Source of the DNA: DATESG01 sp964480275
Lineage (GTDB): Bacteria; Bacillota_I; Bacilli_A; RFN20; CAG-826
Direction: 5' to 3'
Length of the DNA: 6,320 nt
NCBI GenBank assembly: GCA_964480275.1
Contig: CAYZOC010000056.1
Span: 1 to 6,320 of the forward strand
The position numbers and the translations under genes are program-made. The notes below the pieces were generated by a model, which did not search any database, had not been told where the DNA came from, and saw only the letters and a program-made list of their open reading frames with translations. Every line of letters begins with the position of its first letter. Positions within the stretch are counted from its first letter, which is position 1. This document shows, one piece after another, positions 1 through 5,077 of this stretch.

Positions 1-399
1 CATCGAACTCTCATTATCAATTGAAACAGCAACGGTAAAGTCAATGTAGAAGCCTTCAGCATCTGAAACAACATCAATGGATGATGCTTGATCTTCAACA
101 GCACTCCATACTGGTTTATAGAAATTGACACCATCGCCTGAAATGTCCGTAACTTCATTACCACCACGAAGTTTTAATAAATTTGTTGGTTCTTCACTAG
201 GATCTTCGGACCAGGTGTTGTTTGAGCTGAGATATGTTACTTGCAAGTTTGATTGGTTGGATACAACTGTAGCACTACTGTATGAAATTGTAGCGGTTCT
301 GGTTGTGGTAAACCATGCGAATGTTGAGCCAGTAGCAGCAATCCCACTAAGGACGGCTAAACCGACAGATGTTAATAAAACTTTATTTTTCTTATTCAT
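1..399 (-). CDS. Secreted TasA/camelysin-like surface protein, N-terminal part (cut by window edge)
   Basis: Reads leftwards from ATG (397-399) off the left edge; 133 residues are visible with no stop, so the C-terminus is missing. The protein begins MNKKNKVLLTSVG, has one hydrophobic segment (about residues 7-24) and then STFAWFTTTRTA (25-36). This arrangement resembles the SipW-cognate signal region of Bacillus TasA and camelysin, where an aromatic-rich motif follows the hydrophobic core. The visible mature part is Ser/Thr/Asp-rich with alternating beta-like stretches, such as FYIDFTVAVSI near residues 117-127. A GGAGG Shine-Dalgarno (409-413) lies 9 nt before the ATG, which fixes the start. 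It is preceded by its own promoter and a folded leader, so it is probably expressed separately from the upstream operon. Being a secreted surface or fibre subunit is inference from the N-terminus; the mature domain was not recognised. Confidence 0.8.
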   Translation of the reverse strand, partial: MNKKNKVLLTSVGLAVLSGIAATGSTFAWFTTTRTATISYSSATVVSNQSNLQVTYLSSNNTWSEDPSEEPTNLLKLRGGNEVTDISGDGVNFYKPVWSAVEDQASSIDVVSDAEGFYIDFTVAVSIDNESSM

Positions 400-407
400 G
401 ACTAAAA

Positions 408-534
408 TCCTCCAATTTTTGATTTCCTTTGTCATTAAGGAAGTGGACTCTCGTGTTAATGGGCACAGAGTCAAGCGGGCAATTCGCTTACCAAGTCGAT
501 AATCGCTGAGGGAGGAGAGATTATTTTTTGGTAA
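408..534 (-). promoter_or_regulatory. Structured 5' leader with loop complementary to the Shine-Dalgarno site
   Basis: Reading the minus-strand RNA 5' to 3', four stem-loops can be drawn. A two-part helix pairs 528-534 with 488-494 (UUACCAA/UUGGUAA) and 519-524 with 499-504 (AUAAUC/GAUUAU). Next come a 5-bp stem (485-489 with 473-477), a hairpin of 6 bp plus 3 bp (467-472 with 446-451, and 464-466 with 453-455) and a 6-bp hairpin (437-442 with 424-429). The first and second share two bases (488-489). The pyrimidine-rich loop of the first helix contains UCCUCC (511-516), exactly complementary to GGAGGA (408-413), the Shine-Dalgarno of the next gene. This suggests translation control by loop-to-SD pairing. 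It matches no riboswitch class I know. The pairings are read by eye and not energy-tested. Confidence 0.45.
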
Positions 535-538
535 CTTA

Positions 539-568
539 ATTATAAACTACTCGCTATTAATTGTGCAA
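539..568 (-). promoter_or_regulatory. Sigma-A-type promoter of the leftmost gene
   Basis: On the minus strand a perfect -10 TATAAT (539-544) lies 18 nt from a poor -35 TTGCAC (563-568). Transcription would start near 532-535, giving a leader of roughly 130 nt before the ATG at 399. No convincing terminator separates this promoter from the end of the upstream gene at 619, so some read-through from the operon is possible. Confidence 0.6.
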
Positions 569-618
569 GAGTAATAACTATTTATTTTTACTTGTTTTCA
601 TAAACTCACTTATAATCA

Positions 619-1410
619 CTAATAAACACGTTTAATCAGTAGTGAATCAATCGTAAAAGTTAGATTTTGATAGACATTTGAGTTACCAATTGATGTTTTT
701 TCGTAGTATAAATCATCTCCTATACGCGAGTGATAATTATAATAGGTTGAACTATCGTCACTAAATTCAAGAGTAAAGAAAAAGATAATCATTTGACTGT
801 TTTCACTAGCACTATAGCTGATTGAAGATAAGAGACTACTTTCTAGATCTTTATCAAATAAATTTAGACCACTATCTGTCAAATAACTATTCGCGCTATC
901 TTTATTAGTGCTAGCAATATTATTTGTTAGGTAGCTTTTACCATAAATATTTATTGCTTCGGCCATACTAATATTTTGTTGAGTTGCTAAATTATAGTAA
1001 TTGGCGGCAACACTACTAGTAAAATCATCTAAATATATTTCATAATTTCTTGATGCGCTTGTCGATTCTAGTGACAACTCAAGAGCAAATGTACGTCTTA
1101 ACCCTGGGTGAAGTAAGGGCATATTTAATTGATGAAAATCATTTGATACTGGTAGAAACGATTGACTATAGTCACCAAGAGCACTAATAGCGTCAGCTTC
1201 ATAACCATATTCACCATTAGCGATAAAATACTTAAACTCATAACTAATATCCTTTTCTACGCTTACATCTAGACTTACGCTCGCTTTCTTATTAAAAATA
1301 AACCATGAGTAAGTAACATAGCCTAGCGAAGTAAGCGCAACTGAAAGTGAAACTAGACTAATGCCCATTTGAATTCTTGTTTTAATAATAAATTTTTGCT
1401 TCTTGTTCAT
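619..1410 (-). CDS. Secreted protein with TasA-like N-terminal signal, last gene of the operon
   Basis: A 263-residue protein starting MNKKQKFIIK, with a hydrophobic segment at about 16-31 and the motif VTYSWFIFNKKA (32-43), the same signal pattern as the other three surface proteins here. The rest is Ser/Asn/Tyr-rich with predicted beta stretches (VSLDVSV after the signal, FFFTLEF and NLTFTIDSLLI near the C-terminus). There is no second membrane helix and no LPXTG anchor. The ATG at 1408-1410 is preferred because it gives the same MNKK start as the leftmost gene. An in-frame GTG at 1420-1422 would add four residues and overlap the stop of the gene before. The ATG lies 5 nt after that stop (TAG, 1416-1418), so the two are co-transcribed and perhaps translationally coupled; the nearby purine-rich stretch is not a good SD. 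The domain family was not recognised. A minor fibre or surface subunit is plausible but unproven. Confidence 0.8.
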   Translation of the reverse strand: MNKKQKFIIKTRIQMGISLVSLSVALTSLGYVTYSWFIFNKKASVSLDVSVEKDISYEFKYFIANGEYGYEADAISALGDYSQSFLPVSNDFHQLNMPLLHPGLRRTFALELSLESTSASRNYEIYLDDFTSSVAANYYNLATQQNISMAEAINIYGKSYLTNNIASTNKDSANSYLTDSGLNLFDKDLESSLLSSISYSASENSQMIIFFFTLEFSDDSSTYYNYHSRIGDDLYYEKTSIGNSNVYQNLTFTIDSLLIKRVY

Positions 1411-1415
1411 CTTCT

Positions 1416-3773
1416 CTACCACGTCCCTGAACTAAATTCGGCTGAGGCATAACCATCACCATTTTGAAGGTTCCAAGCCGTACTCGTAACATTTTGGATA
1501 CCATAAACCCGTGAGGAACTTAAAAATACTGAGGCTTGGCGATAAAAGCGATAATTTGCAAACTGACCAGTATTATTAATTGTACTTGTTAAAACATCAA
1601 AGTTGATCCTAACATTACTAGCGGAAGGCCAGCCAGTCCACGTTTGATTGCTTGCATTGAATGTTGGAAAACTATTTAGATACTCAGTATTAGTCACTTG
1701 CCGACTAACAGTCCCATTTAGTGAAGTGAAAAATAAATCTAAACTAAGTATTTTTAAGGAAAAACCGCTAGTGTTAAGATCAAAGTGTGATTTAGTCATA
1801 TAGTTACCACTCGTGGTCGTACCCACTGTGACTTGTGAGCCTTGATAGGTTCGACCAACACCAACACCTAAAACTAGATCGTAATAACTACCAAAACCAA
1901 ATGTTGCAGTTGTATAGATAAAATTTAGTTCTTGCTCAACGACACCTGTTATTGGGTTACTTTGTTCATCTTTTAAAATAATCGGATGTTCACTTGAATC
2001 ATAAACGCTTTGCCCATTAGCCGTGAGTGTCTCAAGATTATTTAAACTATCGCCAGACCCATAATAGGCGGTTGGATACAACCAATAGGTTGGGTCTGCA
2101 CTAGGGTTATATGAGTTATAGAGTATTTGGAAACGATTTTCATCACTACCAGTCGCGACATAGCGAATTTTAATTTTAGCTTCATATGAAGTCGCATTAG
2201 TTGAAAAGAAATTTGACCATGATGGATTAGATGTACTCATGTAGATCCAAATACCATTGCGAAGAAATGAATGATTTGGCATCCGATAGGTTCCATATAA
2301 GAATGTTGAGTACTGCATTGAAACAAGATAACCCTCAAGTGGACCCCCGACATTTAGCATGTATGAAGTGTCTCCTCCCTCACTATAAGTTGAATCTGTT
2401 AAGCCAGGATAAATACGTGTATAGGCATATTCAGTAGTCGAGATGCCATAGTGAGCGGAAACATTGCGAGCGTATGTATTGTAAGTACTATATTGAGTAC
2501 CACTACTAGTTCCAAGACTAGATGCTGTTGTCGGAATCACCGCACTGCCACTAGGGTAGGCGGGATAAATATTACTAGTATCACGTATAACAGTATCAAA
2601 GTCTAAAACACGATTGACAAATTTGGCATTTGCATCATCGTTGATCGCATCATTAACAGTCCGCCCAATTAGTGTCGAATAGGAGCGGACCATGCGCCCA
2701 CTTATATATAATTTGGCATTAAGGGCAACATCACTACTTGTTCCTCCATATAAACCCAGATTCAATACTTCGCCATCTAAATGACCGACAAAGAACCCAA
2801 CATATGTTTCATGAGGACCCGAGCCAATTTCATCGCCCGCAAGATCATGAAGCGTTTTCCAATAACCTTGTTTAATATTATTTGTCGTATCTTCAATATT
2901 GACATTACCAGTTTCTGTCACATTTATTTGCCATCTTTCAAGCGTGTAGGAGATAATCATATTTTGATAGACTCCATATACGCGCGCTGCTAGTTGAACA
3001 GGAGTAAAGCTTCCGGTAGGGGCATCTAGAGGGGCATTAATAACCCATCTATTTGTCCCACTATCAAAATAAAGAAGTGAAGTGTCACTACTTGTGTATT
3101 CAACATTAAAATTGACACCATTTTGCCCGGTCACACTTGTTTTGTTGACGCTAAAATATGCATTATTAGTCCCGCTTTTTTGTGTAAGACTAAGGTTAAG
3201 ACTTTGAGCCTCCGCTAATAAGAGTGGATGAAGAGGATTTGTTGTTGCTAAATGATTAGGATTATTATCACTAGTAACGTAAATCGAAGGCGAAGTTAAA
3301 ATAAAGTTGCGGATGTTGCTACCACGGGCAGCATAGCCAAACATCCCGATATCATTAGTCTGCGAGCCAACAACCACAAGGTTATTAATTCTTTTACCAT
3401 TACCATCAAACTGCGAATAAAACGGATAATCCTCGCTACCAATTGGCGCTAGGTCGCTACCTGACCATACCATCCCCGTTGAAGGAATAGAACTATCAAG
3501 GCGGAAATGTGTATCGCGACTAAAAACACCAAGAACATTTAATTTTTGTAAATTTCGTAGATGGTCTGGGGTTAAAATTAAATAAGGATTTTCACTAGTG
3601 CCAACTCCACCGTTAAAATAGCTGGTCAAATTGACTGTATTATAATTAGTTGGTGTTTCAAAACGTTTATTATAAATAAAAGCCGCACTCGAAAAGCCAA
3701 TCGAGGCGATGGAGCCCAAGATAATCGTCGCTGTTAATAGCATGATTAGACGAAAATTATGACGTTTTTTCAC
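1416..3773 (-). CDS. Large secreted GLUG-motif surface protein
   Basis: A 785-residue protein with a Lys/Arg start (MKKRHNFR), a hydrophobic segment (about 9-27) and the motif FSSAAFIYNKR (27-37), close to the AAF pattern of TasA. The next region has the hallmarks of GLUG-type repeats of bacterial adhesins: FNGGVGTSENPYLI (53-66) leading into a helix-like LRNLQKL (72-78), FDGNGKRINNLVV (122-134), GMFGYA...IRNFIL (143-159) and a second block GFFVGHLDGEVLNLGLYGG (326-344). The C-terminal half is rich in Ser, Thr, Tyr and Asn, suggesting a long beta-rich stalk, and has no LPXTG or C-terminal membrane helix. The start is GTG (3771-3773), with a GGAGG SD at 3783-3787, 9 nt upstream, inside the end of the preceding gene. 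It is the middle gene of the operon. A surface adhesin or matrix component is inferred; the ligand is unknown. Confidence 0.82.
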   Translation of the reverse strand: MKKRHNFRLIMLLTATIILGSIASIGFSSAAFIYNKRFETPTNYNTVNLTSYFNGGVGTSENPYLILTPDHLRNLQKLNVLGVFSRDTHFRLDSSIPSTGMVWSGSDLAPIGSEDYPFYSQFDGNGKRINNLVVVGSQTNDIGMFGYAARGSNIRNFILTSPSIYVTSDNNPNHLATTNPLHPLLLAEAQSLNLSLTQKSGTNNAYFSVNKTSVTGQNGVNFNVEYTSSDTSLLYFDSGTNRWVINAPLDAPTGSFTPVQLAARVYGVYQNMIISYTLERWQINVTETGNVNIEDTTNNIKQGYWKTLHDLAGDEIGSGPHETYVGFFVGHLDGEVLNLGLYGGTSSDVALNAKLYISGRMVRSYSTLIGRTVNDAINDDANAKFVNRVLDFDTVIRDTSNIYPAYPSGSAVIPTTASSLGTSSGTQYSTYNTYARNVSAHYGISTTEYAYTRIYPGLTDSTYSEGGDTSYMLNVGGPLEGYLVSMQYSTFLYGTYRMPNHSFLRNGIWIYMSTSNPSWSNFFSTNATSYEAKIKIRYVATGSDENRFQILYNSYNPSADPTYWLYPTAYYGSGDSLNNLETLTANGQSVYDSSEHPIILKDEQSNPITGVVEQELNFIYTTATFGFGSYYDLVLGVGVGRTYQGSQVTVGTTTSGNYMTKSHFDLNTSGFSLKILSLDLFFTSLNGTVSRQVTNTEYLNSFPTFNASNQTWTGWPSASNVRINFDVLTSTINNTGQFANYRFYRQASVFLSSSRVYGIQNVTSTAWNLQNGDGYASAEFSSGTW

Positions 3774-3775
3774 GA

Positions 3776-4651
3776 CTAAACACCTCCAAAACTATTAAGA
3801 GAATATTCAATATCAAATTCAAGTTCAAGCCCGATTAGAATTGCAGTATTTAGTTGTGCGTAATTTGCAAGCAAAAAACGGCCAAAGCTAACAGGGTCCG
3901 GTGTTAGTTCAATGACAATGCTTTTGGCAAAATGTTGACGATAAAATTGTTCTTGCTCAGGTGGCAAAGTGATGGCAATTTGGCCACTGGAATCTTGATC
4001 AATCACTCGGCCTGTTGCTTGATTATATATCCCCTTATTGTTAACGCTAGGATTATAATCAGTTATTCCACTCGTGATATTTGTTAGCCCCGTCTCTTGC
4101 AAGAATGTGACACCATTGGGTGAAGGTGTTGCAAATAATATAGGATCAAGTGGGTTATTATTAAAAATTTGATAGCGATAAGCAAAGTTACTAAAACTAG
4201 GAACAGGTTGTCCGCTATCTAAACTAGCTTTTTTCATCGCTACTTTAAAATATGAACTAGGAACATAAGTAAATAATTGTAGTTCGATATAGATGCCTGG
4301 TAGTTTGTTGACATCAAGACCATTTTCATCATTATAAAGAGCAAGTAAATCAACATCTTGATAGACAAAATCATCACTTGCATCAAATTCATAAACTAAT
4401 GAGCCACTAGTCGAGGCGACTTGATTGGCCAATAAATCAGGCAATATAGATGTATATACTTCATTATTACTAGCGATTTGGCGTTTAAAAGCATAACCAA
4501 CGATTTTTGCCGTGCCGCTAGCGGTTTGAAATTTTAATTGACCGGTTTGTTTGTTGGTTTGTAACCAGGCAAAAGAAAAGTTAGTTAAAAGGAGCCCCCC
4601 AACAAGAAGCGTTAATAAATTAGCAACGATTAATTTTCTTTTAGCTTTCAT
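3776..4651 (-). CDS. Secreted protein with TasA-like N-terminal signal, first gene of the c-di-GMP-controlled operon
   Basis: With the ATG at 4649-4651 this is a 291-residue protein: MKAKRKL, a hydrophobic segment (about 8-25) and NFSFAWLQTNKQ (24-35). The AWL at 28-30 falls at exactly the same position as AWF in the leftmost gene, which favours this start. An in-frame GTG at 4670-4672 would add seven residues (MCYFFTF) before the basic region; it has AGGG four bases upstream but lies inside the predicted terminator hairpin. The ATG itself has no good SD, so the start remains uncertain. The mature part has mixed beta-like segments, with TAKIVGYAFKRQ near the start and IVIELTPDPV and LELEFDIEYSL near the end, and no cell-wall anchor. 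It lies directly behind the riboswitch and is coupled to the next gene (stop 2 nt before its GTG). No known domain was recognised; a surface or matrix subunit is inferred from the signal and neighbours. Confidence 0.8.
   Translation of the reverse strand: MKAKRKLIVANLLTLLVGGLLLTNFSFAWLQTNKQTGQLKFQTASGTAKIVGYAFKRQIASNNEVYTSILPDLLANQVASTSGSLVYEFDASDDFVYQDVDLLALYNDENGLDVNKLPGIYIELQLFTYVPSSYFKVAMKKASLDSGQPVPSFSNFAYRYQIFNNNPLDPILFATPSPNGVTFLQETGLTNITSGITDYNPSVNNKGIYNQATGRVIDQDSSGQIAITLPPEQEQFYRQHFAKSIVIELTPDPVSFGRFLLANYAQLNTAILIGLELEFDIEYSLNSFGGV
3783..3787 (-). promoter_or_regulatory. Shine-Dalgarno site deciding the GTG start of the GLUG protein
   Basis: GGAGG on the minus strand lies 9 nt before the GTG at 3771-3773 and within the last codons (Gly-Gly) of the preceding gene, whose TAG stop (3776-3778) sits 2 nt before the GTG. 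The arrangement implies coupled translation of the two genes. Confidence 0.8.
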
Positions 4652-4657
4652 AAATGT

Positions 4658-4711
4658 AAAAAAGTAGCACACCTTACCCTTATTAGATCATTATAGGTAA
4701 CTGGCTACCTT
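4658..4711 (-). terminator. Riboswitch-controlled intrinsic terminator (expression platform)
   Basis: The RNA segment AAGGUAGC (4711-4704) can pair with GCUACUUU (4668-4661), and UUACC (4700-4696) with GGUAA (4678-4674). The first stem runs into six U (4663-4658). The 5' strands are the 3' part of the c-di-GMP aptamer, so the terminator and the ligand-bound aptamer cannot coexist. The same helix would hide the AAGGGUAAGG purine stretch, so translational control is also possible. The logic predicts c-di-GMP = ON. The stem is AU-rich with an internal loop, so it is only moderately strong. Confidence 0.6.
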
Positions 4712-4776
4712 AAGCACACTTAAGACCCTGTAGTTTTGCGTCACTAAATTACTTTAGTTTTGCCTTTTTTCTATAA
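4691..4776 (-). ncRNA. Cyclic di-GMP-I (GEMM-I) riboswitch aptamer
   Basis: The minus-strand RNA carries the class I c-di-GMP consensus in order: GGCAAA (4764-4759); a hairpin CUAAA-GUAA-UUUAG (4757-4744) closed by a GNRA tetraloop; GACGCAAA (4742-4735); GGGUCUUAAG (4728-4719); and GGUAGCCAGUUACC (4709-4696). P1 pairs UUAUAG (4776-4771) with CUAUAA (4696-4691). The third helix pairs AACU (4735-4732) with AGUU (4702-4699), GG with CC, and CUUAAG (4724-4719) with CUUAAG (4714-4709) across a UGUG loop. Both arms and the conserved junction bases are present. It lies between the operon promoter and the first surface-protein gene, and so senses intracellular c-di-GMP to control that operon. A covariance-model search with RF01051 should hit it. 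Confidence 0.93.
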
Positions 4777-4780
4777 GCAA

Positions 4781-4809
4781 ATATTATGCTTATTTACGCA
4801 ATGTGTCAA
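4781..4809 (-). promoter_or_regulatory. Promoter of the riboswitch and surface-protein operon
   Basis: On the minus strand a perfect -35 TTGACA (4804-4809) is followed after 17 nt by TAATAT (4781-4786). Transcription would start near 4774-4778, right at the 5' strand of riboswitch helix P1. The spacing and position make this the clear promoter for the riboswitch and the three genes behind it. Confidence 0.8.
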
Positions 4810-4951
4810 TTAAAATTAGTCGAGTTACTAGAGTTTTTTTCACTTTTATTCGGTAATATTTTTTTGTTGACACATGATTATTAATTTGAAATTTTTATAT
4901 AAAGATAATAAAACACGATTCTAAGTGCCTTAAAGATGGGAACCGCTAAGA

Positions 4952-4960
4952 TGCTATACT
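4952..4960 (+). promoter_or_regulatory. Candidate extended -10 promoter for the diguanylate cyclase
   Basis: TGCTATACT is an extended -10 (TGn plus TATACT at 4955-4960). No good -35 exists at 17 nt, which extended -10 promoters tolerate. Transcription from it would give a leader of about 110 nt containing the TATTAGAC/GTCTAATA inverted repeat. Confidence 0.35.
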
Positions 4961-4983
4961 TTTTGATTGATATTATTAACAAC

Positions 4984-5029
4984 TATTAGACAAATATGAT
5001 AAAATTGTGATACTACATTAAGTCTAATA
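4984..5029 (+). repeat. 8-bp inverted repeat upstream of the diguanylate cyclase
   Basis: TATTAGAC (4984-4991) and GTCTAATA (5022-5029) are perfect inverted copies separated by 30 nt. The right copy overlaps the TCTAATATATTAGA palindrome. They could be paired operator half-sites or, if transcription begins upstream, an mRNA hairpin. Confidence 0.5.
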
Positions 5030-5036
5030 TATTAGA
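5005..5036 (+). promoter_or_regulatory. Alternative promoter with overlapping palindrome (possible operator) for the diguanylate cyclase
   Basis: TTGTGA (5005-5010) and TATATT (5028-5033) are 17 nt apart, giving a start near 5040 and a leader of about 38 nt. The -10 lies within a perfect 14-bp palindrome, TCTAATATATTAGA (5023-5036). The half-site TATTAGA also occurs at 4984-4990. A repressor binding the palindrome would block this promoter; this is inference, and AT-rich DNA often yields chance matches. Confidence 0.35.
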
Positions 5037-5077
5037 ATCCTACAAAAATCACTCTACTTTATGGAAAACAAAAAATC

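Larger units (their letters stand above)
4810..5077. other. AT-rich intergenic region between the divergent operon and the diguanylate cyclase
   Basis: There are no convincing genes here. It has T-rich tracts, a second TTGACACAT (4867-4875, plus strand) that mirrors the minus-strand operon -35 (4801-4809) but has no good -10 at normal spacing, and the candidate promoters and dyads listed separately. A tiny reading frame at 5061-5081 (MENKKS, TGA overlapping the ATG of the cyclase gene) has no ribosome site and is not called a gene. Confidence 0.6.

Noticed and set aside
125..502. Plus-strand open frame of 125 codons
   Set aside because: It overlaps the minus-strand surface gene and its leader and has no recognisable protein character; the minus frame has an SD, signal segment and family motif.
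498..534. Plus-strand terminator (stem followed by a T-run at 524-529)
   Set aside because: The stem is short and AT-rich, and no plus-strand gene lies upstream; the pairing makes more sense in the minus-strand leader.
569..618. Terminator after the three-gene operon
   Set aside because: No stable hairpin followed by a T-run is visible; only weak AT-rich pairing, so read-through remains open.
2231..2993. Two plus-strand open frames of 68 and 70 codons inside the GLUG gene
   Set aside because: Shadows of the long minus-strand gene with no ribosome sites or protein features.
4690..4695. Perfect TATAAT on the minus strand just upstream of the first operon gene
   Set aside because: It has no matching -35 and forms the 3' strand of riboswitch helix P1; the real promoter is TTGACA-17-TAATAT upstream of the aptamer.
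4709..4724. CTTAAGCACACTTAAG dyad as a protein operator
   Set aside because: It is explained as a paired arm of the c-di-GMP aptamer, in the right place between the conserved blocks.
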